Source of the DNA: Nitrospirillum amazonense
GTDB taxonomy: Bacteria; Pseudomonadota; Alphaproteobacteria; Azospirillales; Azospirillaceae
Direction: 5' to 3'
NCBI RefSeq assembly: GCF_007828045.1
Contig: NZ_VITN01000029.1
Span: forward strand, 1-64,000
Length of the DNA: 64,000 bases
A program made the translations under genes and the position numbers. A model generated the notes under the pieces. That model was not told the DNA's origin and made no database searches. It saw only the letters and a list, made by a program, of their open reading frames with translations. Below, one piece after another: positions 7,528 to 15,703 of the stretch (positions are counted from its first letter, which is position 1; every line of letters starts with the position of its first letter).

Positions 7528-9474
7528 TCAAAGCGACCCGATAGCGGTATCAGCGGCACGCCGCGCCAGGTCGGCGGCCACCCGGGCCATGACCGGACGC
7601 CAGTCCCCGCGCGCCTCCTGCCGATAGAGGCGGGCGCTGGGGTACCAGTCGCTGTCCGTGCGGCCCAGGCCCCAGCGCCAGTCGGGTATCTGCGGCAGAA
7701 TGACCCACACCGGCCGCCCCAGGGCTCCAGCCAGGTGGACCGGGGCGGTGCAGGGGCTGATCAGCAGGTCCGCTTGCCCGAGGATGGCGGCGGTATCGGC
7801 GAAATCCTTGATGTCCGGGGCCAGGTCGGTGAAGGCGGCGGGCAGGTCCGCATCCGCCAGGTCTCGCCGCCCATCGCCCATCTGGATGCTGAAGAAGTGT
7901 GCCCCCGGTACGCGCAATACCGGCGCGAAGGCCGGCAGGCGGGGGGATCGCCAGCGGTCGCCGGTGAAGTTGGGGTTGCCGGCCCAGACCAGCGCGACCT
8001 TCAGGGCGGCGGGGTCCGCCATGGCCCCCCGCAACCGGTCACGCCAGCGCGCGCGGCGATGGTCTTCCCCCGGCAGCCCCTCCAGCGAAAGGTAAGGGAC
8101 CTTGTTGGGAATGGGGGCCAATCCGGCCTGGAAAAGGCCCGGCAGGCTCATAACGGGACACTGCAGGTCGAAGGCGGGCAGCGGCTGGTCCGTGGGCGCC
8201 AGCTCCAGCCGGCCAGGATGCACCAGCCCCTGGAACAGGGCCGCAAGCTCCGGCGGTGTTTCCACCAGCAAGCGGCCGCCCCGGGCGGCGACGAGCGGCA
8301 GATAGCGCGCCGCCATCAGCATGTCACCCAGGCCCTGCTCGATATGGACCAGCAGGGTCCGGCCCGGAAAGGGCGCGCCGTCCCAGCCTGGGCGGTCGAA
8401 GGTGCGCAGGGGGTTGGCGCGGCTGTGGCGGCGCCATTCGTACAGCGGCCAGCCCTTGGCGTATCGGCCCAGCAGCAGGGATACCAGCGCCAGGTTCCAG
8501 TTGGCCTCCACCGCGTCGGGCTTGACGGCCAGCGCCTTTTCCGCCGCCTGGGCCGCGTCCTCGAGTCGACCCAGGTCGTACAGGGCGGCGCCCAGGGCCG
8601 TCCAGGCGCGGTGGAAAGCGGGATCAAGGGCCAAGGCGCGGTGGTAGGCATCGACCGCGCCGTGCAAATCGCCCATGGCCCGCCGGCCCATGCCGACATT
8701 CAGCCAGCCGCCGACGAAAGCGGGGTTCAGCCGCACGGCCTCCTCATAGGCGGCCAGGGCTTCGGCCGGCCGTTGCAGTTCGGCCAGCACGGTGCCCAGG
8801 TTGGTGTGCAACTCGGGTATCCGGGGGAACAGGGCCAGTGCCTGGCGGTAGCTGGCCGCCGCCTCGTCCAGCCGCTTGGCCGCCTTCAGCGCGCCGCCCA
8901 GGTTGGACAGGGCTTCGCCGTATCGCGGATCCGCGGCCACCGCCGCCTGGAAGGCGGAGACGGCTTCCGCGTTTCGCCCCGCCGCCAGCAGGCAGACGCC
9001 CAGGCCATTCCATGTTTCGGGACCCGGCGCCAAACCGCTCCCGTGCCGGGCGGCCACGGCCTGTTCATAGAGGGGCAGCGCGTCGGTGGCGTGCCCCTGC
9101 TCCAGCAGGGCGGCGGCGCGGCGCTCCTGCAATGTCGCCAGGGCATCGGCGGCCTGCGCATGGCCCGATTCCATCTCCAGCACGCGCCGATACAGCGCTT
9201 CGGCGGCATCCGGCTGACCCAGGCCCTGGCGCACCGTGGCCAGCAGCAGGGCGATGGCGGGAATGTCTGGTGCCAGGTAATAGGCCCGTTCCAACCGGGC
9301 CAGCGCCACTTGGCCGTCCCCGCGCTGGTGGGCCGCCATGCCCCAGAGATAAAGCGCCTGGGCATGGTCTGGCGCCACGGCCACCACGCGGCCGTACAGC
9401 AGTTCCGCTTCCGCCAGGCGGCCGGCCTCATGGTGGTCCAGCGCCAGCTTCAGCCTGTCTTCAACGGTAGCCAT
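7528..9474 (-). CDS. TPR-repeat glycosyltransferase family protein (candidate flagellin glycosyltransferase)
   Basis: This 648-residue cytoplasmic protein has about eight or nine tetratricopeptide repeats in residues 1-310 (A-x-YRRALAL-P pattern) and a C-terminal GT-B-like glycosyltransferase domain (about 350-640). That domain carries LLVHIEQGLGDMLMAARYLPL, LVWAGNP and PVHLAGALGRPVWV motifs. Such fusions glycosylate proteins or surface sugars and are frequent beside flagellin genes, as here. An oddity is that the usual DTxxAHLAGA loop reads CTAPVHLAGA, so the normal Asp is Cys575. The paralogue at 10558-12660 keeps the Asp. The enzyme may therefore have changed donor specificity. It is transcribed towards flagellin. 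The start at 9474 has only a weak ribosome site. Confidence 0.85.
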   Translation of the reverse strand: MATVEDRLKLALDHHEAGRLAEAELLYGRVVAVAPDHAQALYLWGMAAHQRGDGQVALARLERAYYLAPDIPAIALLLATVRQGLGQPDAAEALYRRVLEMESGHAQAADALATLQERRAAALLEQGHATDALPLYEQAVAARHGSGLAPGPETWNGLGVCLLAAGRNAEAVSAFQAAVAADPRYGEALSNLGGALKAAKRLDEAAASYRQALALFPRIPELHTNLGTVLAELQRPAEALAAYEEAVRLNPAFVGGWLNVGMGRRAMGDLHGAVDAYHRALALDPAFHRAWTALGAALYDLGRLEDAAQAAEKALAVKPDAVEANWNLALVSLLLGRYAKGWPLYEWRRHSRANPLRTFDRPGWDGAPFPGRTLLVHIEQGLGDMLMAARYLPLVAARGGRLLVETPPELAALFQGLVHPGRLELAPTDQPLPAFDLQCPVMSLPGLFQAGLAPIPNKVPYLSLEGLPGEDHRRARWRDRLRGAMADPAALKVALVWAGNPNFTGDRWRSPRLPAFAPVLRVPGAHFFSIQMGDGRRDLADADLPAAFTDLAPDIKDFADTAAILGQADLLISPCTAPVHLAGALGRPVWVILPQIPDWRWGLGRTDSDWYPSARLYRQEARGDWRPVMARVAADLARRAADTAIGSL

Positions 9475-9633
9475 AGTGATTGTGCCGTCCCGGCCGGTGC
9501 TCTGCGCGATAGGCCCGCAGCATGGCCGCGAGCGGCATGCCGGTTCAAAACAAATCGCGGACCGGATCGTAAAAGCGGGCGGGCCCCGCCCCTTCCAGGA
9601 GGAAGATGGCTATTGGCTGTACGGGAGAAGGCG

Positions 9634-10209
9634 TCAGGCGACCACGTTGACGGCCGCGGCGCCCAGGGTGACCGCCGCCACCGTGGGGCTGATCAGGGCG
9701 CTGCCCGATCCACCGCCGCCCGTGCCGGTGGACGTGCGGGAGGAGGAGGCGGTGGGGCTGGTGTTGGACGACGCGTTGCCCGCCGCCGACTGGTCGTTTG
9801 AGGGGGCCGTCACTCCGGCCGGCAACAGCGGGTTGCCACCCTTGTAATGCGGGGCGCCGGTTGCGCGCAGGCGGTATTGCTCCACCACATGGCGGGAGGG
9901 GATTTGGTAATCGACGGCACCGGTGGTGCTGTCGCGGAACTGGGTGATGGCGATGGCCGCCTCACTGTCATATGTCACGACCGGGCTGATGTACGCGGGC
10001 GCGGATAGACGTGACGTCGTCTCCTCCCCCGCCGGGGAGGCTCCGCCGAGCCCCGCCGGGGAGGTTCCCCCGGGGGCGGCGCCAGGCGTGGATGAACCGG
10101 CCGAGGTCGTCTCGGCCGAAGTGTCGGTGGCATAGCCCAAGGTCGCCAGGGTCCCGCTGGGGAACTGGGCATAGGCGGAGCCGGTGCTTAACACGCCATC
10201 CAGGGCCAT
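9634..10209 (-). CDS. FlaG-like hypothetical protein
   Basis: This 191-residue protein starts at MALDGVLS, where AGGACCGAAG precedes the ATG. A conserved core around residues 85-125 (YDSEAAIAITQFRDSTTGAVDYQIPSRHVVEQYR) resembles the FlaG family, whose members affect filament length. The flanks are low complexity: an Ala/Gly/Ser/Pro/Thr-rich segment with a near-duplicated SPAG unit, and a Ser/Thr/Asn/Gly-rich tail ending in a hydrophobic stretch of about 20 residues. It sits between the two TPR-glycosyltransferases and is likely part of the same flagellar locus. The function is assigned by resemblance and position only. Confidence 0.6.
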   Translation of the reverse strand: MALDGVLSTGSAYAQFPSGTLATLGYATDTSAETTSAGSSTPGAAPGGTSPAGLGGASPAGEETTSRLSAPAYISPVVTYDSEAAIAITQFRDSTTGAVDYQIPSRHVVEQYRLRATGAPHYKGGNPLLPAGVTAPSNDQSAAGNASSNTSPTASSSRTSTGTGGGGSGSALISPTVAAVTLGAAAVNVVA

Positions 10210-10557
10210 GGACTTCGGTCCTTGGTTAGGAGACAATCGGAAATATTCGACACGTCCCCCTGTAAGGGACGTGCGCAAGCCAGGAAGACATCGGTTCTGT
10301 CCCCTTGTTCCACCTCTGGTTTCGCGGGGCTTCCCACGGACGAGTCCTTGAAGGAAGATCGGCGAAAAGGCGGCCGGGGGTGGCGGATTCACGCCACAGT
10401 AAATTTTTCAATAATAACTTTAACAAAATTGACGCGGCCGCACAAATTTTTTTCGCAACTCTACCGTTAGGATAGGACGCAGCTTCGCCCCGCTTGCGAT
10501 CAGAGATTGCGCCGAGGGCTGGGTTTCGATGTGCGAGCAATCAAAAAGATAATATTC
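10210..10557. other. intergenic region upstream of the FlaG-like gene
   Basis: This 348-bp A/T-enriched gap holds one clear structure, the inverted repeat at 10251-10273 listed separately. A very A/T-rich run (about 10395-10460) could hold a promoter for the FlaG-like gene, but no convincing -35/-10 pair was found. No coding sequence was seen. Confidence 0.5.
10251..10273. promoter_or_regulatory. inverted repeat, candidate operator or leader hairpin
   Basis: CACGTCCC (10251-10258) and GGGACGTG (10266-10273) are perfect 8-bp arms around CCTGTAA. It lies 42-64 bases upstream of the FlaG-like start. There is no T-run, so it is not a simple terminator. Confidence 0.5.
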
Positions 10558-12660
10558 TCAGGGTGTTGGTCTCGCAGCCAGGTCGATTGCCACCTGGCGT
10601 GCCGTGGCTGACCAATCGCCCCAACTCTCTTGACGATACAGGCGCAGGGTGGGGTACCAGGGGCTGTCGGCGCGATCGCGCAACCAGCGCCAGCAGCCGT
10701 CGGTGCGGGACAGCACCCATACCGGCCGGCCCAAGGCCGCCGCCAAATGGGCGACCGCCGTGTCCACGGTGATGACCAGATCCAGGCAGGCCACCAGCGC
10801 GGCGGTGTCGGCGAAGTCCCGCAACTCCTCCGTCCAGTCCAGCAGCGGAAAGGGGGACGTGGCCGCCTGCGCAGCGGGGGCGCCTTTTTGCAGGCTGATG
10901 AAACGGACGTCATCCGCGGCGGCCAAGGGGGCCAGCACCGCCAGGGGCACGCTGCGCCGTCGGTCGATCAAGGCCGATACGGGGTCGTCCGGGCGGGGGT
11001 CGCCCCCCCACACCAGGCCCACGGCCCGCATCCCCGGGGGCACGGCCTGGGCCAGTCGCGCCCGCCAGCCGTCCACTGGCGGTGGCGTCAGATAGGGGCA
11101 CTGGGCTGGAATGGTCTCCAGCGTCGTGCCCAGGCGGTGCGGCAGGCTCATGAGCGGGACGCGGGCATCCCAATCGGCGCTGCTGACCATGGCACCGGGC
11201 GGCACCACCGTCACGCCGGGCAGGCTCAAGGCCATCAATCGCGCCAACGCCGGCTGCACCATGAGGCCGACGCGGGCCAGGCCCAACCGGTCGGCCGCCC
11301 CCGCCAGCAGGGCGGCGTAGCGCGCGAACTGCAGCGTATCGCCGTGCCCCTGCTCGGCATGCACCAGCAGGCGTGTGCCCGCCATCGCCGTCGGATCCGT
11401 TCCCCGCCATTCCGGCAGGATGGTCAAGCTGGGGTCCGGCGGCGGCATCTGGCCGGTCTGGTGGCGCCATTCATATTCCTGCCAGCCCGTGGCCAGGTCA
11501 CCCGCCAACAGACGGGCCAGCGACCGCTGCCAGTGCACCGCCGGTTCACCTGGCGCCAGGGCCAGCGCTTTGAGATAAAGCGCTTCGGCCCCGTCGTCGT
11601 CGCCCAGGTCCTTCAAGACCGTGGCCAGATTGGTCAGCGGCCGGTGGTCGTCCGGTGCCGTGGCGACCGCGCGGGCCAGCACGTCCGCCGCCTCCGGCAG
11701 CCGGCCCTGGGCGTGCAGCAATACGCCCCGGTGATTCAGCACCTCCGACCGGCCGGGTTCTTGCGCCTCCGCCTGGTCCAGCGCGGCGGCGGCGGCATCG
11801 AAGCGGCCCAGCCGGGTTTCCAGGAAGCCCAGGTTGATCAGGATTTCGGCCGTCTCGTTCGCCATGCCGGGCAGGGCCAGGGCCCGGCGCAGGGCGTCGG
11901 CCGCCGGCTCCGGCTGGTTCAGGGCCATCAGCGCCAACCCCAGCCGGGCCCAGCCCTCACGCCGGCCGGGATCCAACTCCACCGCGCGGCGGGCCAGGGT
12001 GGCGGCGATCGTGGCCCGATGGCCGCTGGACCCCTGGGCGGCGGCCCCCTGGCTAGCGGAGAGGTGGCCGGCGGAGAGATGGTCGCCGGCCCGGTTCAGC
12101 CAGAGGCTCGCCAGGTTGCGCGTCGCGCCGGCGTGGCCGGGCCGCCGCCGCAGGACCTCGGCGAACGCGGCTTCCGCCTCGTCCGTCAGGCCGGCCCGCG
12201 TCAGGGTCACCGCCAGGTCATCCAGGACGTCGATATCGTCCGGCGCCAGGGCGGTGGCGGCCTTCAAGGCCCGCACGGCGGCCGGCGCGTTCCCGGCGGC
12301 GGCCAGGGCGCGGCCCCGCCGCCGCTGCCAGCCCGCAGCCTGGGGTGCGTGCGGATTGAGGCCCACGGCCTGCTCCAGGCAATCCGCTTCCAGCGCGGGG
12401 TGGCCCAACGCCGCGGCCGCGTCGGCGCGGGTGACGTGAAAGGCGGCGGCGGCCGGCTTGGCCCGCGTGGCCTGGTCGGCCAGGTCCAGAGCTTCCTCCG
12501 CCCGACCCGTCTGCAGGCACAGCACGGCCAAAAGGTTCAGCGTATCGCCTTCCGCCGGTGCCACAGCCAGGATGCGGCGATAGATCACCTCGGCATGGCC
12601 CAACGCGCCCTCGCGGTGATGGCGCAAGGCCTCGTTCAGGGCGTCGGTGATGCTGGCCAT
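10558..12660 (-). CDS. TPR-repeat glycosyltransferase family protein
   Basis: This 700-residue paralogue of the 7528-9474 product has TPR repeats through about residue 400, then a GT-B-like domain with LLVHAEQGHGDTLQFARYAAL, VGLVWGGDP, LRDFADTAALVACLDLVITVDT and DTAVAHLAAALGRPVWV. The Asp633 and His638 of the sugar-nucleotide loop are canonical, unlike its neighbour. The C-terminal CWRWLRD-SPWYPTLRLYRQ is shared with the paralogue. Two enzymes on the same strand as flagellin suggest two sugars, or two acceptor specificities, added to the filament; that is inference. The start at 12660 has GGAAAG upstream. No clear terminator follows the stop. Confidence 0.85.
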   Translation of the reverse strand: MASITDALNEALRHHREGALGHAEVIYRRILAVAPAEGDTLNLLAVLCLQTGRAEEALDLADQATRAKPAAAAFHVTRADAAAALGHPALEADCLEQAVGLNPHAPQAAGWQRRRGRALAAAGNAPAAVRALKAATALAPDDIDVLDDLAVTLTRAGLTDEAEAAFAEVLRRRPGHAGATRNLASLWLNRAGDHLSAGHLSASQGAAAQGSSGHRATIAATLARRAVELDPGRREGWARLGLALMALNQPEPAADALRRALALPGMANETAEILINLGFLETRLGRFDAAAAALDQAEAQEPGRSEVLNHRGVLLHAQGRLPEAADVLARAVATAPDDHRPLTNLATVLKDLGDDDGAEALYLKALALAPGEPAVHWQRSLARLLAGDLATGWQEYEWRHQTGQMPPPDPSLTILPEWRGTDPTAMAGTRLLVHAEQGHGDTLQFARYAALLAGAADRLGLARVGLMVQPALARLMALSLPGVTVVPPGAMVSSADWDARVPLMSLPHRLGTTLETIPAQCPYLTPPPVDGWRARLAQAVPPGMRAVGLVWGGDPRPDDPVSALIDRRRSVPLAVLAPLAAADDVRFISLQKGAPAAQAATSPFPLLDWTEELRDFADTAALVACLDLVITVDTAVAHLAAALGRPVWVLSRTDGCWRWLRDRADSPWYPTLRLYRQESWGDWSATARQVAIDLAARPTP

Positions 12661-12687
12661 GGGACTTTCCAGAAGGTAGCCGGGAGC

Positions 12688-13404
12688 TCAGCCCCGCGCC
12701 ACGGCGCGGTCGGACACGAAGGGGTTGGTGCGCCGCTCCTGGCCGAAAGTCGATGGCTCGCCATGGCCTGGCAGGAAGGTGATGTCGTCACCCAGGGGGA
12801 ACAACTTCTCACGAATGGACCGGATCAGGGCGGCGTGATCGCCACGGGGGAAATCGGTACGGCCGATGGAGCCCTGGAAAATGACATCGCCCACCACGGC
12901 CAGGCGGGAGGGCTGGTGGATGAAAACCACATGGCCGGGGGTATGGCCGGGGCAATGCACCACATCCAGCGTCAGTTCACCCACCATGACGGTGTCGCCG
13001 TCGTCCAGCCAGCGGGTGGGGGTGAAGGGCTTGGCGTACAGCATGCCATACTTGGCCCCGTCTTCCGGCAGGCGGTCGATCCAGAACTTATCCTCCAGCT
13101 GCGGCCCCTCCACCGGCACGCCGGTCGCGGTCGCCAGGTCCGCCACGGCGGCCGCATGGTCGACATGGCCGTGGGTTACCAGGATGCGTTCCAGCGTCAG
13201 GCCCTGGCGCGCCAGGATTTCCTTGATCTGGGTGACCCCGTCGCCAGGGTCGATCACCGCCGCCCGCTTGGTCGCCGTACACCACAGGATGGAGCAGTTC
13301 TGCTGGAACGGCGTCACCGGCAGGATGGCCACCTTCAGGGGCGGCGTGTCCGGCGCGGGCTTTGCGGCGGCGTCCGACGCGGGGGGCACGATCTGGTCCG
13401 GCAT
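12688..13404 (-). CDS. MBL-fold hydrolase, glyoxalase II-like
   Basis: This 238-residue metallo-beta-lactamase-fold protein has the metal motif THGHVDHAAA (HxHxDH), the later HCPGHTPGH and GDVIFQGSIGRTDFP, and the C-terminal PGHGEPSTFGQER. This matches the YcbL-type glyoxalase II subgroup, which hydrolyses S-D-lactoylglutathione or related thioesters. The ATG at 13404 has GAGGA 7 bases upstream; an upstream in-frame extension lacks family similarity and is excluded. It stops 27 bases before the TPR-glycosyltransferase start on the same strand and may be co-transcribed with it, although the functions look unrelated. Confidence 0.85.
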   Translation of the reverse strand: MPDQIVPPASDAAAKPAPDTPPLKVAILPVTPFQQNCSILWCTATKRAAVIDPGDGVTQIKEILARQGLTLERILVTHGHVDHAAAVADLATATGVPVEGPQLEDKFWIDRLPEDGAKYGMLYAKPFTPTRWLDDGDTVMVGELTLDVVHCPGHTPGHVVFIHQPSRLAVVGDVIFQGSIGRTDFPRGDHAALIRSIREKLFPLGDDITFLPGHGEPSTFGQERRTNPFVSDRAVARG

Positions 13405-13847
13405 GGCTGTCCTCGGGCGGTGGGGGGCGGAAGGGCGCTTTCCCGTCATACCCCGCCGGGCACCGGCAGGTCCAGGTTTAGCCGGACTTGCGGGCCGCCA
13501 AGGGCGGTCACCCGGCGACCGGTGCCACCGCCGGGTGTGGCGGTGGCCAAGGCGTGCCAGCGACGCCACATCCCGGGGGCGCCTGGCGTGTCCTGGCCGG
13601 CTCTCAAGAGAGGATGCGGAATGAAATGGCGGTGGGCGGCGAAGCGCTGGCTCAAGCGTGCCGTCCATTATGAGCGTGGGAAGACGAACTCCTTGCCGGC
13701 AACCCGTCATCTTCAACCCAAAAGAGGTCGGAGTCCGATGCGGTACTCCTTATGACATTGGCCAACCGGTCTATGACTTCGGGGCCAGTAGCAAATCCTT
13801 AAGCACTTCCCACCGAGACTGCCTTCGTGGGTGGAAGGAGCGGGGTT
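13405..13847. other. divergent intergenic region
   Basis: This 443-bp gap separates the leftward hydrolase from the rightward HD-GYP gene. A possible 44-codon ORF (13621-13755) lies inside. The last 200 bases are lower in GC than the surroundings, as expected for a promoter. No convincing box pair was identified. Confidence 0.4.
13621..13755 (+). CDS. possible small basic protein (44 aa)
   Basis: An ATG preceded by AAGAGAGGA with good spacing opens a 44-codon frame rich in Arg, Lys and Trp at its start (MKWRWAAKRWLKR). It ends in TGA before the HD-GYP leader. No family is recognised. It could be chance, because basic short ORFs are common in this base composition. The ribosome site is the only positive evidence. 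Confidence 0.2.
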   Translation: MKWRWAAKRWLKRAVHYERGKTNSLPATRHLQPKRGRSPMRYSL

Positions 13848-14792
13848 ATGGATATCGTCGTGATGCGTGCCGGGGCCGTGCTGGTGGCCGACGCCGCCCA
13901 CTTGGCGGGATACTGGCCCGCCCTGCTGACCGTCACCCTGGCCGCGGCCATGGCCGTACGCGAGGTGCTGCGCCGCCGGGCGGCGGCCCGCGCCCGCCGG
14001 ATGCCCGTGGCCCCGCCGCCAACCGACCGCTTGACGGAAATGAGCCGCATCCTGGCGACGGAGGTGGCCCAGCGCCGCCGATCGGAAGTCATGCTGGTCA
14101 GTGCCCGGGCCCAGCTGGGTGAAGCGCAATCGCAAATGATCAACCGCCTGCGGTCCGCCAGCGCCTTGCGGGATAACGAAACCGCCTCCCACACCGACAG
14201 GGTGGGGCAGATGGCCCGTCATTTGGCGCTGCTGGCGGGATGCGATGCTGAATTCGCCGGCCAGCTGGCATTGGCGGCCCCCCTGCATGACGTGGGCAAG
14301 ATCGGCATCCCCGACGCCATCCTGTTGAAGCCCGGCCCCCTGGCTCCCGCCGAATGGGATGTGATGAAGACCCACACCACCATCGGCGCCGGCATCCTCA
14401 TGGGCAGCGGCCTGCCACTGCTGGATCTGGCGGGGGAGGTGGCCCTGTGCCATCACGAACGATGGAACGGCCAGGGTTATCCCCGGGCGCTGAAAGGCCC
14501 CGCCATTCCCTTGTCCGGCCGCATCGTGGCCCTGGTGGACGTGTTCGACGCGCTCATGTCCGCCCGGCCCTATAAGGAGCCCTGGCCCCTGTCGCGGGCC
14601 CTGGCCCATATCACCGGCGAGGCCGGCGCCCATTTCGACCCGAACCTGGTGCGTCTATTCATGGATCAGATCCAGGATTTCGTCGCCATCCGGGAGCGGG
14701 ACCGCGACGATGAGGCGATGCTGGGCGCCGACCAAGCCCTGGATTGGGAAGAGATGGCGTCCGCCCAGGTGATTTCCCTGCCGATGCGCTGA
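13848..14792 (+). CDS. membrane-anchored HD-GYP domain protein, putative c-di-GMP phosphodiesterase
   Basis: This 314-residue protein has one N-terminal membrane segment (about residues 10-37), a short coiled linker (60-105) and an HD-GYP domain. Key residues are visible: HTDRVG at 115, HDVGKIGIP from 147 and HHERWNGQGYP at 202-212. HD-GYP proteins hydrolyse cyclic di-GMP to pGpG or GMP and so influence motility and biofilm choice. There is no receiver domain, so it is not a classical response regulator of the RpfG type. The ATG at 13848 is chosen for the AAGGAG 7 bases before it. It is followed by a terminator and stands alone. Proximity to the flagellar genes fits motility control but proves nothing. 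Confidence 0.85.
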   Translation: MDIVVMRAGAVLVADAAHLAGYWPALLTVTLAAAMAVREVLRRRAAARARRMPVAPPPTDRLTEMSRILATEVAQRRRSEVMLVSARAQLGEAQSQMINRLRSASALRDNETASHTDRVGQMARHLALLAGCDAEFAGQLALAAPLHDVGKIGIPDAILLKPGPLAPAEWDVMKTHTTIGAGILMGSGLPLLDLAGEVALCHHERWNGQGYPRALKGPAIPLSGRIVALVDVFDALMSARPYKEPWPLSRALAHITGEAGAHFDPNLVRLFMDQIQDFVAIRERDRDDEAMLGADQALDWEEMASAQVISLPMR

Positions 14793-14824
14793 CCGTCTCC
14801 AATCCATTTATTAAAACACCGAGG

Positions 14825-14853
14825 GGCGGGGCCGTCCCGGCGCCCGCCTTTTT
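14825..14853 (+). terminator. terminator after the HD-GYP gene
   Basis: GGCGGG (14825-14830) pairs with CCCGCC (14843-14848) and is followed by TTTTT. It lies 33 bases after the stop. Confidence 0.65.
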
Positions 14854-15481
14854 CATGCCCGGCTCATGTCGGCCGCGGGCGGGTGACCGCATAGGCGGAT
14901 TGGCGGATGGCGCGTGACGGGTGCGGCCGTTACCGTGGGACCGGTCAAAAAGGATCCCATCAGGGACACCCGAACCGGTAAAAGGCGGACGCCCATTTCT
15001 TTTCAGATGGTTGCGGCCCCGCCGCTTAGGGTGGCGCCGCATGGTGTGCCAGGCTTTGTCCGGGGCATACCCGTGCCCTCATGAAGGGCGGCGGCAAAAT
15101 CGGCGTCTTAATCGTTCCTGCAAGCGACAGCTTTTGACGGGTCGTCCGTATAACGACAAAAGCGCACCTAATTCGTGTCGCCCTGCGGAAGAGATGGCTG
15201 AAGTGCCAAGGGGTGGCCCCGGTGTCCGGGCGGTTTTGGTCCGGAGCCAGGATTGGTTGCAGCGTTGCATCGGTGTGTTGGGCCCGAGCGATCATGAGCG
15301 CCATTTCTGCAATGGCTCAGGTTGATTTCGCAACCATCCGGCGGATCCCGCGTCCGGCTGATGGCGGCGGGGATCGGCCGGGAGACAGCGGATCTGGTGG
15401 TTTCGGGCGGTTTCGTCCCGCGTTCCTGGAAGGGGCACGACCAGGGGCGCGGGGCCAAGCCAAAGAAGTGGATTTGCAGAA
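14854..15481. other. long intergenic region with a nested hairpin
   Basis: About 630 bases have no supportable gene. A nested inverted repeat at 15130-15163 pairs GCTTTT with AAAAGC on the outside and GTCGT with ACGAC on the inside. Two similar ACCGGT-plus-A-run motifs occur near 14940 and 14980. Such length without genes leaves room for a small RNA or a long leader for the gene pair at 15482-16124, but nothing is diagnostic. Confidence 0.35.
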
Positions 15482-15703
15482 ATGAAGATCAAAAGCGTCA
15501 TCGTGATCGAGGTAGAGGCAGACGATTTCGTGGCGGCGGGTGACCACCAAGCGGCGATCCGCCGCCTGTTCGAGCCCATCATGGCCACCTACCCTCAGGC
15601 CAACCTCACATTCTCGCAAGTGAAGCAGCGCGCGGCTTCCCAGGTGCGGCCGTCCCTGCGCCTGGCCTCCAACACGGGGAACATGCACCATTATGACAGC
15701 TAA
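15482..15703 (+). CDS. small hypothetical protein (73 aa)
   Basis: This 73-residue protein begins with a beta-strand-like run (IKSVIVIEVEADDF), followed by a helical stretch and a basic Gln/Arg-rich region. No family is recognised. The evidence that it is real is its arrangement: its stop codon lies inside the start region of the next gene, an 11-base overlap typical of translational coupling. The ribosome site is weak. It may be the partner or modulator of the MarR-like regulator, which is inference. Confidence 0.5.
   Translation: MKIKSVIVIEVEADDFVAAGDHQAAIRRLFEPIMATYPQANLTFSQVKQRAASQVRPSLRLASNTGNMHHYDS

Noticed and set aside
7735-9801. Open frame of about 690 codons opposite the first TPR-glycosyltransferase
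   Set aside because: Composition is typical of antisense frames; the TPR periodicity is on the minus strand.
10630-13755. Open frame of about 1040 codons opposite two genes
   Set aside because: It runs across two well-supported genes and their intergenic gap without any domain; only its last 44 codons, which have their own ribosome site, are kept as a low-confidence small gene.
15213-15485. Possible 90-codon gene before the small 73-residue gene
   Set aside because: No ribosome site, low-complexity Gly/Arg C-terminal half, and it ends by running over the start of the better supported gene.
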